In this document: positions 1 to 6,371 of the stretch, piece by piece | Layout of the letters: each line of letters starts with the position of its first letter | Position numbering within the stretch: the stretch's first letter is position 1 | NCBI GenBank assembly: GCA_003551805.1 | Contig: PUNR01000316.1 | Coordinates: forward strand, 1-11,866 | Reading direction: 5' to 3' | Length of the DNA: 11,866 nucleotides | Source of the DNA: Loktanella sp. | Lineage (GTDB): Bacteria > Pseudomonadota > Alphaproteobacteria > Rhodobacterales > Rhodobacteraceae | Made by a program: the position numbers and the translations under genes | The notes under the pieces: model-generated | Told to the model about the DNA's origin: nothing | The model's database searches: none | What the model saw: only the letters and a program-made list of their open reading frames with translations

Positions 1-109
1 CAAGGCACGCGAAATCGCGGAAGAAAAAGAAGCTGTGGAACAATTCGGGTCTTCGGATTCCGGTGCGTCCCTTGGCGACATTCTGGGTGCCGCGCTCAAG
101 CGCGACTAA
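1..109 (+). CDS. rpsA: 30S ribosomal protein S1, C-terminal fragment
   Basis: This is the last 35 codons of a gene that begins left of the window, in the frame starting at base 2 and ending with TAA at 107-109. The fragment carries the segment EKEAVEQFGSSDSGASLGD followed by ILGAALKRD, which I recognise as the usual C-terminus of alphaproteobacterial ribosomal protein S1. S1 binds mRNA through repeated OB-fold (S1) domains and helps the 30S subunit initiate translation. Those domains lie outside the window, so the call rests on the tail alone. A strong intrinsic terminator starts 22 nt after the stop, and ihfB follows. The rpsA-ihfB neighbourhood is common in proteobacteria and supports the assignment. 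Confidence 0.88.
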   Translation, partial: KAREIAEEKEAVEQFGSSDSGASLGDILGAALKRD

Positions 110-131
110 ACCCGGCCTGACTGACAAGATC

Positions 132-165
132 AGCCCCGCTGCAAGTGATTGCAGCGGGGCTTTTT
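132..165 (+). terminator. Intrinsic terminator of rpsA
   Basis: A perfect 11-bp GC-rich stem is formed by 132-142 (AGCCCCGCTGC) and 151-161 (GCAGCGGGGCT), with an 8-nt loop (AAGTGATT). The stem ends in a run of five T at 161-165. It lies just after the rpsA stop codon, so it should separate rpsA from ihfB. Confidence 0.93.
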
Positions 166-309
166 GTTGGGCAGGGCGCGCGAATCAAATAGCCAATGCT
201 GCGATGCAGCAGTGGCGATGCAGCGAAGGTCTGGCGGATTGCCGCCAAACTTTCCTGTAAATTCAGACGCTTTGGCCCGAAAAAACCGCTAATGAGGGCA
301 AAGCCGTGC

Positions 310-338
310 TTTCCGAAAGCGGTCTTTGTTCCTATAGT
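310..338 (+). promoter_or_regulatory. Possible ihfB promoter
   Basis: A TATAGT hexamer at 333-338 resembles a -10 box. TTTCCG at 310-315 sits 17 nt upstream as a weak -35. The site is about 50 nt before the ihfB ATG and downstream of the rpsA terminator, where a promoter is needed. The -35 match is poor, so this is a positional inference. The rest of the 110-386 gap holds short hairpins (TGCTGC/GCAGCA at 197-211, TGGCGG/CCGCCA at 232-247) but no gene that I can see. Confidence 0.3.
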
Positions 339-386
339 TTCGCCTATCGCGTCTGCGCGCGTGCTGCCAAACCAAAGGGTACTGCC

Positions 387-668
387 ATGATCCGCTCGGA
401 ACTGATCCAGAAAATTGCTGACGAAAATCCGCATCTTTATCAGCGGGATGTCGAAAGGATCGTCAATACGATCTTTGACCAGATCACCGATGCGATGGCG
501 CAAGGCAATCGCGTAGAATTGCGTGGCTTTGGTGCGTTTTCCGTGAAAAAGCGTGACCCACGTCTTGGCCGCAACCCCCGGACGGGTGAAGCGGTTGAAG
601 TTGATGAAAAACATGTGCCGTTCTTCAAGACCGGAAAGCTTTTGCGCGACCGGCTGAACGGCAATTAA
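387..668 (+). CDS. ihfB: Integration host factor subunit beta
   Basis: This is a 93-residue protein, the normal length for IHF-beta (about 94). IHF is a heterodimer with IHF-alpha (ihfA, not in this window). It binds specific sites in the minor groove and bends DNA sharply, acting in transcription, recombination and nucleoid structure. The HU/IHF signature is clear: the core RGFGAFSVKKRDPRLGRNP at residues 46-64, and Pro64 in GRNPRTG matches the proline that intercalates at the DNA kink. The C-terminus (VPFFKTGKLLRDRLN) is typical. I chose the ATG at 387 because AAAGGG at 374-379 gives a good ribosome binding site and because the family starts at this residue. An upstream in-frame ATG at 306 would add 27 unlikely residues. 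A lapA-type gene follows after 9 nt. Confidence 0.95.
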   Translation: MIRSELIQKIADENPHLYQRDVERIVNTIFDQITDAMAQGNRVELRGFGAFSVKKRDPRLGRNPRTGEAVEVDEKHVPFFKTGKLLRDRLNGN

Positions 669-677
669 GAGGGTCTT

Positions 678-1034
678 ATGAAGACTATTCGTTACGCCTT
701 TTGGGCCATCGTCGCACTTTGCCTGATCTTGATCGGGCTGGCCAACCGCGACCCTGTGACCGTCCGCGCGATGCCGGAATGGCTTAGCAATCTGTTGGGT
801 ATTTCGCCGGATGTGACGCTGCCATTGTTCGTCGTGATCTTTATCGGCGTGGGCGCCGGTCTGGCGATCGGTTTTCTGTGGGAATGGGTGCGTGAATACC
901 GCATCCGTGCCAACGCCCGTGCAAAATCGCGCGAGGTGGACAACCTGCGCCGCGAATTGCAGGAATTGCGCGTCGCCTCTGTTGGGGCGAAATCCGAAGA
1001 TGACGTGCTGGCCTTGCTTGAAAACAACCGCTGA
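678..1034 (+). CDS. LapA-domain (DUF1049) inner-membrane protein
   Basis: This is a 118-residue small membrane protein. Two hydrophobic segments are visible, at about residues 5-22 and 46-68, separated by a short loop containing ANRDPVTV, a pattern typical of the LapA/DUF1049 family. They are followed by a basic, charged helix (about 70-102) that looks like a short cytoplasmic coiled coil. In E. coli, LapA works with LapB in controlling lipopolysaccharide assembly. Whether this shorter relative does the same is inference, since no lapB is present here. The start at 678 is preceded by AGAGGG at 668-673. The gene lies 9 nt after ihfB, and its TGA overlaps the trpF ATG by one base (TGATG), so translational coupling is likely. 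It probably belongs to an ihfB-lapA-trpF-trpB transcription unit. Confidence 0.78.
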   Translation: MKTIRYAFWAIVALCLILIGLANRDPVTVRAMPEWLSNLLGISPDVTLPLFVVIFIGVGAGLAIGFLWEWVREYRIRANARAKSREVDNLRRELQELRVASVGAKSEDDVLALLENNR

Positions 1035-1675
1035 TGCCATCTGACACAAGGGTCAAGATTTGCGGGCTGCGTGATGCGGCCGGTCTGGATGCGGCTGTTG
1101 CTGCAGGGGCGTCGTATGTCGGGCTGGTGTTTTTTGAAAAGTCGCCGCGCCATGTGACGCTGGCGCAGGCCGCCGACCTTGCGGCGTCTGTTCCTGCTGG
1201 CATTGCCAAGGTTGCTTTGGTCGTGAATGCCGATGATGCCGCCCTTGATGCGCTGCTGGCGCAGGTGCCGGTTGATATCTTGCAATTGCACGGGTTGGAA
1301 TCACCACAACGCGTGACAGCCGTCAAAGCCCGCTACGGCCTGCCCGTGATGAAGGCTGTTGGTGTGGCAGGGCCGGATGATCTGGCCGCACTTGATACCT
1401 ATGCGCAGGTGGCCGACCAATTGCTTGTCGATGCCAAACCGCCCAAAGATGCCGATCTGCCCGGTGGCAACGGTCTGGCGTTTGACTGGCGCCTGATTGC
1501 GGGCCGCCGGTGGTCTGTGCCGTGGATGCTGGCCGGTGGCTTGACGCCGCTGAACGTGGCGCAGGCGGTTGGATTGACTGGTGCGCGGCAGGTTGATGTG
1601 TCCTCTGGCGTGGAATCGGCACCCGGTGTGAAAGATGCCGCCTTGATTGCGGCGTTTTGCGCAGCGGTGCGTTAG
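1034..1675 (+). CDS. trpF: Phosphoribosylanthranilate isomerase
   Basis: TrpF converts N-(5-phosphoribosyl)anthranilate to the carboxyphenylamino-deoxyribulose phosphate in tryptophan synthesis, a cytosolic Amadori rearrangement in a TIM barrel. The protein has 213 residues, normal for the stand-alone enzyme. The N-terminal KICGLR motif supplies catalytic Cys10, and Asp133 in LLVDAKPP fits the catalytic acid. Phosphate-binding elements are visible as GGNGLAFDW (144-152), LAGGLTPLNV (166-175) and VDVSSGVESAPGVKD (187-201). All key residues are present and the frame is intact. Its ATG overlaps the stop codon of the upstream lapA-type gene, and trpB starts 61 nt downstream. trpF directly before trpB without an adjacent trpC is a usual alphaproteobacterial arrangement. 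trpA is not seen. Confidence 0.96.
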   Translation: MPSDTRVKICGLRDAAGLDAAVAAGASYVGLVFFEKSPRHVTLAQAADLAASVPAGIAKVALVVNADDAALDALLAQVPVDILQLHGLESPQRVTAVKARYGLPVMKAVGVAGPDDLAALDTYAQVADQLLVDAKPPKDADLPGGNGLAFDWRLIAGRRWSVPWMLAGGLTPLNVAQAVGLTGARQVDVSSGVESAPGVKDAALIAAFCAAVR

Positions 1676-1736
1676 GCGTTTACGATGCCCGCCAAGGGCG
1701 TTAGGTCTGTGGCAAGTGCAAACAGCAGGTATCCCG

Positions 1737-2963
1737 ATGGCAAACGATCTATTCAATAGCTTTATGACCGGCCCCGATGAAAAGGGCCGCTTTGGTCAGT
1801 TCGGCGGGCGTTTCGTGTCTGAAACCCTGATGCCGCTGATATTGGAACTCGAAGAGCAATATGAACACGCCAAGACGGATGAAACCTTCTGGGCGGAAAT
1901 GCATGATCTGTGGACGCATTATGTGGGCCGCCCCAGCCCGCTTTATCATGCCGAACGGCTGACAGCCCATCTGGGCGGCGCCAAGATCTATATGAAGCGT
2001 GACGAGCTGAACCACACCGGCGCGCATAAGATCAACAATGTGCTGGGTCAGATCATTCTGGCCCGCCGCATGGGGAAAAACCGGATTATCGCCGAAACCG
2101 GCGCAGGCCAGCACGGTGTGGCGACAGCGACAGTTTGCGCCAAGTTCGGTCTGAAATGCGTCGTCTACATGGGCGCGCATGATGTCGAACGTCAGGCCCC
2201 CAATGTGTTCCGGATGCGTCTGCTAGGGGCAGAGGTTGTGCCTGTGACGTCGGGCCGTGGCACGCTGAAAGACGCGATGAACGACGCCCTGCGCGACTGG
2301 GTGACCAATGTGCGCGACACGTTTTATTGCATCGGCACGGTGGCGGGTCCGCACCCATACCCCGCGATGGTCCGCGATTTTCAGGCAATCATCGGGCAGG
2401 AAACCAAAACCCAGATGCAAGAGGCCGAAGGCCGTCTGCCCGACACATTGATCGCTGCGATCGGTGGCGGGTCGAATGCTATGGGCCTGTTTTATCCGTT
2501 CCTTGACGATAAAGACGTCAACATCATCGGCGTCGAGGCCGGTGGCAAAGGCGTCAATGAAAAGATGGAACATTGCGCATCGCTGACAGGTGGTCGCCCC
2601 GGCGTGTTGCACGGCAACCGTACCTATCTGTTGCAGGATGATGTCGGGCAAATTCTGGAAGGTTTCTCGATCTCTGCCGGTCTGGATTATCCCGGTATCG
2701 GGCCGGAACATGCGTGGCTGCACGATATCGGGCGGGCCAAATACGTCTCGATCACCGATGTAGAGGCGTTAGAGGCGTTCCAGCTTTGCTGTGCACTCGA
2801 AGGCATCATTCCTGCGTTGGAGCCGTCGCACGCCTTGGCGCATGTCATGAAAATCGCACCCGATCTGCCTGCCGATCACCTGCTGGTGATGAATATGTGC
2901 GGGCGTGGCGACAAGGATATCTTTACCGTCGCCAAGCACCTTGGCTTTGACATGAAGGCCTAA
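1737..2963 (+). CDS. trpB: Tryptophan synthase beta chain
   Basis: TrpB joins indole (channelled from TrpA) with L-serine to make L-tryptophan, using pyridoxal phosphate in the alpha2-beta2 complex. The protein has 408 residues, the expected size. The PLP lysine is Lys98 in RDELNHTGAHKINN, the catalytic glutamate is Glu120 in AETGAGQHG, and the glycine-rich loop GGGSNAMG (243-250) binds the cofactor phosphate. CGRGDKD (388-394) is the usual C-terminal motif, with Cys where E. coli has Ser377. I chose the ATG at 1737 because the N-terminus MANDLFNSFMTGPDEKGRFG fits the family and a weak AGCAGG site precedes it. An upstream ATG at 1647 would overlap the end of trpF and add 30 non-family residues. 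The gene is likely co-transcribed with trpF, and it converges with the next gene. Confidence 0.97.
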   Translation: MANDLFNSFMTGPDEKGRFGQFGGRFVSETLMPLILELEEQYEHAKTDETFWAEMHDLWTHYVGRPSPLYHAERLTAHLGGAKIYMKRDELNHTGAHKINNVLGQIILARRMGKNRIIAETGAGQHGVATATVCAKFGLKCVVYMGAHDVERQAPNVFRMRLLGAEVVPVTSGRGTLKDAMNDALRDWVTNVRDTFYCIGTVAGPHPYPAMVRDFQAIIGQETKTQMQEAEGRLPDTLIAAIGGGSNAMGLFYPFLDDKDVNIIGVEAGGKGVNEKMEHCASLTGGRPGVLHGNRTYLLQDDVGQILEGFSISAGLDYPGIGPEHAWLHDIGRAKYVSITDVEALEAFQLCCALEGIIPALEPSHALAHVMKIAPDLPADHLLVMNMCGRGDKDIFTVAKHLGFDMKA

Positions 2964-2980
2964 AACACCGGCCTGTTGCC

Positions 2981-3031
2981 GCCGCATGGTCGTGCTGGTC
3001 CGCCGTTTGGACCTGCGCGACCCGATGCGGC
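2981..3031. terminator. Long imperfect hairpin between convergent genes, possible bidirectional terminator
   Basis: Three nested inverted repeats share one centre: GCCGCAT 2981-2987 with ATGCGGC 3025-3031, GGTCG 2988-2992 with CGACC 3018-3022, and GGTCC 2997-3001 with GGACC 3009-3013. They are interrupted by a 4/4 internal loop and a 2-nt bulge. The structure fills most of the 72-nt gap between the trpB stop and the stop of the facing gene. There is no clear T-run on the + side and only a weak one (TGTTTTA) on the - side, so efficient intrinsic termination is uncertain. Confidence 0.5.
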
Positions 3032-3035
3032 AGAA

Positions 3036-4178
3036 TTACCGATCAGTTAGCGTGAATGAAGCACCGTCCAGCGGGCCGCAAGTCCCGTCTGCGTCTTCCA
3101 GTGTAAAGCCTGCGTCGTCAATCGACACTGCGCAGGTCATCGGGAATGCGGTGTCGCCCATGTCGCCTTCAACATCGCTAAGCGTGATCGCATCTTCTGA
3201 CAGGTCGAAATGGCCGTTGATGCTGTCGTCATTCAACATATTGCGCATTTCAAACGTGCCGTCGCTGGCGAATGTGGCACTGGTTGTGCGGTGCATATAG
3301 GGCACGTCCAGCACGATGCTGGACGCATCGGCACGAACGCGTGCGCCTGCCTCATCCTGCAAACCCGCGATCCGGTCTTCAAGGACGGCCAGCTGTTCGC
3401 TGCGATCGGCAAGCATCCGTGTCAATTCGCTTGTCATATCCTGCAGGCCTTTCATCTGCTGTTCGGCAGCCAGCGTGTCAGCGGCCAATTCTTCGCGGCG
3501 CTGCGACAGCGCATCGACGGATTCCTGCAGCGTTTCGCGGGTTGCCTCGATCTCTTGTTGTTCCTCACGCGCGGCAAGAAGGCTTTGTTCCAGCGACGCT
3601 TCTGCGTCGCGTGCCGTCTGGACGCGGTTCTCGGCGTCTGCGGCTTCCTCGGTCAGTTCGGCAACTTCGGCAGTTAATGCGGCGATGCCCGATTGCAGTT
3701 CGGCCTCTTGCTGGCGGGCGTCCTGCAGGCGTTCACCGACGTCGGACAATTCTTGGCTAGTCGTGGCGACTGCGTCCTGCGCTTCGGACAGGCCGGTTTC
3801 GATCTGTGCAAGCTCTTCTCTGCCTGTCACCAGTTCGGTTTCCAGCGTTTGGCGTTCCTGACGCAATGCCTCGGCTTCTTCATCCAAGCTTGCGACCTCG
3901 GTTTGTGCGTCTTGCAGGCGCTGTGACACGGCGTCCAGTTCAGAGGCATTCGCATCACGGGTGACAGTGGCTTCATCCGCCTGCGTGGTCAGGGTGGCGA
4001 TGCGCGCCTCGATCTCTTCAGCGGTGCCGTGCAGGGCGATTTGGCGGTCCAGATCGCTTTGAGTGCTGGCAGAGACGGACACGAAATAAAGCATCAAAAG
4101 CCAGCCCAGCAGCGCAAAACTTGCGACTGCGATACCGATATTGCGATACCGCGTTTCTTTTGGTGCGTTCTGTGCCAT
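3036..4178 (-). CDS. Membrane-anchored coiled-coil protein of unknown function
   Basis: This is a 380-residue protein that I cannot assign to a named family. Residues 1-13 are basic, followed by a single hydrophobic segment at about 14-37, consistent with an uncleaved N-terminal anchor and the rest in the periplasm. Residues 41-280 are almost pure heptad-like helix rich in Glu, Ala, Gln, Leu and Arg, with no Pro and few aromatics: a long coiled coil. Residues about 286-380 differ sharply, with alternating hydrophobic and acidic strands and two cysteines (349 and 367), suggesting a small beta-rich domain with a possible disulfide. A good ribosome binding site (GGGAGAAG) precedes the ATG. The gene lies 123 nt downstream of the monooxygenase-like gene on the same strand and converges with trpB. 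The layout suggests an envelope spacer or scaffold, but no function can be claimed. Confidence 0.72.
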   Translation of the reverse strand: MAQNAPKETRYRNIGIAVASFALLGWLLMLYFVSVSASTQSDLDRQIALHGTAEEIEARIATLTTQADEATVTRDANASELDAVSQRLQDAQTEVASLDEEAEALRQERQTLETELVTGREELAQIETGLSEAQDAVATTSQELSDVGERLQDARQQEAELQSGIAALTAEVAELTEEAADAENRVQTARDAEASLEQSLLAAREEQQEIEATRETLQESVDALSQRREELAADTLAAEQQMKGLQDMTSELTRMLADRSEQLAVLEDRIAGLQDEAGARVRADASSIVLDVPYMHRTTSATFASDGTFEMRNMLNDDSINGHFDLSEDAITLSDVEGDMGDTAFPMTCAVSIDDAGFTLEDADGTCGPLDGASFTLTDR

Positions 4179-4301
4179 GCTGCTTCTCCCGTGAAAATAC
4201 CGTCCGGCAGAATGCGTTTGCCGACATCACTTGAACGTGAAACTTGCCAAGAGGTTCCGGATCGCAGGCATATTTGCGACAAAAATTGCGCGGGCGGTCA
4301 A

Positions 4302-4877
4302 TCAATGGGCGGGGGCCTGCGTCCTGTCGAACTGTCCATAATCCCGTCGCAGGCTGTAAACGGCTGCCTTTTGCAGACCTTGCGTGGCAAGATAGCCGGA
4401 CAATGCGTCTTGCGCGGGGGCGAGCCCTGCATAAGTCGCCAGTGAAATGAACTGGCCTTTGTGGTTGACGCTTTGAAACGCCTTCAACCCGTCAGACGTC
4501 ATCGGTTCTGTGCCATAAAGCGCCAGCACATGGGCCGCATCGGTCGCGGCGATCATGTCATTGGTGGCGGTGGATGTGTCAGCCTGCCAATGCACGACCC
4601 TTGCACCAACACGAATTCTGTAATCCGCGAAATGGACCTTGCGCCCTGCGGTCTGCGACGCGCGGTGATCGCTGTCAGCGCGCCAGCCGATGATTGCCTC
4701 CTCGCTGTCCCATAGCTGGTGCGACAGCAACAGGTCGGGGTCAGTCAGCGACAGATATCTGTCAAGGAACGCCAGCCCCTTGTGCTGTGCCAACACCGGG
4801 CGCAGCCGGTCGACATGGGCAAAGTAGTGGTCAAGATGCCCGGGCAAAGGGCGCATTTCAAAAAACAGGGCGTGCAT
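4302..4877 (-). CDS. Antibiotic biosynthesis monooxygenase (ABM)-like protein, two halves
   Basis: This is a 191-residue protein. The N-terminal half (about 1-96) reads like an ABM dimeric alpha/beta-barrel domain: a first strand HALFFEMRPLPGH, then GLAFLDRYLSLTDPDLLLSHQLWDSEEAI and WRADSDHRASQTAGRKVHFADYRIRVG at intervals usual for the family. The second half (about 115-182), ending in AAVYSLRRDYGQFDR, looks like a second barrel with the ISLATY strand. Members range from quinone-forming monooxygenases to heme-degrading enzymes and proteins with no known activity, so the substrate is unknown. I chose the ATG at 4877 because GGAAAGG lies about 7 nt upstream and the domain starts there. An in-frame ATG at 5039 would add 54 residues with no family character. 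The gene is divergent from the TRAP operon and may be co-transcribed with the coiled-coil gene downstream. Confidence 0.75.
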   Translation of the reverse strand: MHALFFEMRPLPGHLDHYFAHVDRLRPVLAQHKGLAFLDRYLSLTDPDLLLSHQLWDSEEAIIGWRADSDHRASQTAGRKVHFADYRIRVGARVVHWQADTSTATNDMIAATDAAHVLALYGTEPMTSDGLKAFQSVNHKGQFISLATYAGLAPAQDALSGYLATQGLQKAAVYSLRRDYGQFDRTQAPAH

Positions 4878-4902
4878 GACTGGCCTTTCCGGTCGCGTTA
4901 AG

Positions 4903-4938
4903 CGGCAGCACGCGGTCGTGCTTTTGCCGACGCTGCCG
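4903..4938 (-). promoter_or_regulatory. Competing hairpins in the leader of the ABM-like gene
   Basis: Two inverted repeats overlap and cannot form together: CGGCAGC 4903-4909 with GCTGCCG 4932-4938, and AGCACG 4907-4912 with CGTGCT 4917-4922. The site is 25-61 nt upstream of the ABM-like start codon on the - strand. Read on the + strand, the inner hairpin is followed by TTTT. This could be a small attenuator or a terminator for leftward or rightward transcription, or chance in GC-rich DNA. Confidence 0.25.
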
Positions 4939-5031
4939 GAATTTCCAGCAAGCAACAAGGCCCGGATCGCTAACGTGGCATCACTAAGGTTGATCCGGAA
5001 AGGATGGCTGGCATTCGTGGCAACATTATTT

Positions 5032-5051
5032 CGCAACAAGCTGCAGTTGCG
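5032..5051. promoter_or_regulatory. Inverted repeat, candidate operator in the ABM-TRAP divergent gap
   Basis: CGCAAC at 5032-5037 and GTTGCG at 5046-5051 form a perfect 6-bp inverted repeat with an 8-nt spacer (centre to centre 14 nt). This spacing suits a dimeric DNA-binding regulator on one face of the helix. It lies about 110 nt before the TRAP binding-protein gene in an AT-richer stretch. No convincing -35/-10 pair was found beside it. The 4878-5161 gap otherwise contains a CCGGATC/GATCCGG inverted repeat (4962-4968 and 4992-4998) and no gene. Confidence 0.3.
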
Positions 5052-5161
5052 GTTTAAAAAGTCGAAAACAATCGTGTAAAACTGTTTCTTGGGTGCGTGT
5101 TTTGTGGTCTAAGCACGGCCACTGGCCAGCAAGGCCTATAATAACAACTTGGGAGGACTAC

Positions 5162-6271
5162 ATGGACCGTCGTTCATTTTTAAGAACGTCTGCAATTGGC
5201 GGCTCGGCTGCGGCAGCGACGACTTTGGCTGCGCCAGCGGTGGCACAGGGGCGCATCACATGGCGCATGGTAACGACATGGCCACGCAATTTTCCCGGCC
5301 TCGGGACCGGCGCACAGCGTGTGGCCGACCGGATCACCGCCGCTTCTGACGGCGCGCTGACGGTCGAGGTTTTCGCTGCGGGCGAAGTCGTGCCTGCGCT
5401 GCAGTCACTGGACGCCGTCATCGACGGTTCCGCCGAGATGAGCCATGGTGCCGCCTATTACTGGCAGAACAAATCGGTCGGCCTGTCGTTCTTCACCGGT
5501 GTGCCTTTCGGCATGACATCGCGGGAATTGGCGGCTTGGGTGCGTTATCTGGGCGGGCAGGAAATCTGGGACGAGATTTACGACCAGTTCGGTCTGCAAG
5601 GGTTCCTGTCCGGCGATACCGGCACACAGGCAGGCGGCTGGTTCGCCAATGAACTGACAGGCATCGAAGACATTCAGGGTATGCGTTTCCGCACACCGGG
5701 TCTGGGTGGTCAGGTCTGGCAGAAAATGGGTGCATCGGTCACCAACCTTGCGGGCGGCGAAATCTTTGCAGCCCTGCAGTCCGGTGCGCTTGATGCGGCG
5801 GAATTTGTTGGCCCCTATAACGACAGGGCGCTGGGTTTCCATCAGGTGCGCAAGCATTACTACACCAGTTCGTTCATCGAGCCGGGCCTTGCCACCGAGG
5901 TTGTCGTCGACAAAGCCAAATATCAGGCGCTGCCTGCCAACCTGCAACAGATCGTGCGCGATGCATGCCAAGCGGAATACGATCAGGTGCCGTCGGAATT
6001 CTATGCAAACGACCCGATTGCGCTGGCCGACATGGTCGACAACCACGGTGTGACCGCGCACAAAGACTGGCCGGAATCAATTCTGGAAGCCGGTGCCGCA
6101 GCATCGCGTGAAGTGTTGATCGAAATTCTTGACAGCAACGATGCGCTGACCAAGAAAACCGCCGAAAGCTTTGTCCAGAACCTGAATCTTCTGCGCACCC
6201 GCACAGAACAGACAGACCTGACTTTTGCCATCGCCCGCGAAAAGTACTTCGACATTTCCGATCTGGGTTAA
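5162..6271 (+). CDS. TRAP transporter solute-binding protein, TakP/FcbT1-like (DctP superfamily)
   Basis: This is a 369-residue periplasmic binding protein. The N-terminus MDRRSFLRTS is a twin-arginine motif (Arg3-Arg4), followed by an Ala-rich stretch and a likely cleavage site after AVA (residue 28), so Tat export is expected. The mature part resembles TakP, the 2-oxoacid binder of Rhodobacter sphaeroides, and FcbT1/mannitol-type receptors: GDTGTQAGGWF (Gln156), MRFRTPG (Arg177, the usual carboxylate-binding arginine) and AEFVGPYND (Glu214-Phe215), where TakP has Glu-Trp. The ligand is probably a carboxylate but cannot be named. The start at 5162 follows a strong GGGAGGA site at 5151-5157. 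An upstream in-frame start at 5093 would bury the signal peptide. It is the first gene of a three-gene TRAP operon, separated from the permeases by a hairpin. Confidence 0.9.
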   Translation: MDRRSFLRTSAIGGSAAAATTLAAPAVAQGRITWRMVTTWPRNFPGLGTGAQRVADRITAASDGALTVEVFAAGEVVPALQSLDAVIDGSAEMSHGAAYYWQNKSVGLSFFTGVPFGMTSRELAAWVRYLGGQEIWDEIYDQFGLQGFLSGDTGTQAGGWFANELTGIEDIQGMRFRTPGLGGQVWQKMGASVTNLAGGEIFAALQSGALDAAEFVGPYNDRALGFHQVRKHYYTSSFIEPGLATEVVVDKAKYQALPANLQQIVRDACQAEYDQVPSEFYANDPIALADMVDNHGVTAHKDWPESILEAGAAASREVLIEILDSNDALTKKTAESFVQNLNLLRTRTEQTDLTFAIAREKYFDISDLG

Positions 6272-6302
6272 TCCCTGCGGCCGTGTCTTTTCACGGAATG
6301 TC

Positions 6303-6348
6303 ATCAAAACCTATCCGGCCCCGGACCACCCGGGGCCGGCATTTTGAT
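6303..6348 (+). terminator. Intercistronic hairpin in the TRAP operon
   Basis: A perfect 10-bp stem, CCGGCCCCGG (6315-6324) with CCGGGGCCGG (6330-6339), has a 5-nt loop. It is flanked by ATCAAAA (6303-6309) and TTTTGAT (6342-6348), which can extend it across a small internal loop. A TTTT tract follows the stem. It resembles a partial terminator or 3'-end stabiliser after the binding-protein gene. This fits the need for more binding protein than permease, though read-through into the permease genes must occur unless they have their own promoter. A smaller hairpin (CCGTG/CACGG, 6281-6296) lies just upstream. Confidence 0.7.
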
Positions 6349-6371
6349 ATCCCATCACATCGGAGACGCCA

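Noticed and set aside
191..205. Possible IHF binding site upstream of ihfB (autoregulation)
   Set aside because: The segment around ATCAAATAGCCAA matches only half of the WATCAANNNNTTR consensus.
201..224. Direct repeat GCGATGCAGC twice, 14 nt apart, after the rpsA terminator
   Set aside because: Only two short copies without further units or a nearby gene to explain them. Chance is likely, and it is not a CRISPR or iteron array.
306..386. Extended N-terminus for ihfB from an upstream ATG
   Set aside because: The added 27 residues are not family-like, and the ATG at 387 has a proper ribosome binding site and gives the normal IHF-beta length.
96..1049. A long - strand open frame of 317 codons across the rpsA-ihfB-lapA region
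   Set aside because: It lies opposite three recognisable genes (ihfB, lapA-type and the rpsA end), has no family character and is rich in His, Arg and Gln as expected for antisense frames of GC-rich genes.
1647..1736. Extended N-terminus for trpB from an ATG within trpF
   Set aside because: It would overlap the trpF end by 29 nt and add 30 Arg/Cys-rich residues before the canonical TrpB start.
3316..3861. A + strand open frame rich in Ser, Cys and Ala opposite the coiled-coil gene
   Set aside because: Its odd composition is the shadow of Glu/Ala/Arg-rich codons on the other strand, and it has no start signal or domain.
4878..5039. Longer form of the ABM-like protein starting at 5039
   Set aside because: The extra 54 residues have no domain character, and a good ribosome binding site precedes the ATG at 4877 where the barrel begins.
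5047..5080. TTGCGG followed by an A-rich stretch as a promoter for the TRAP operon
   Set aside because: No acceptable -10 hexamer occurs at 16-18 nt spacing.
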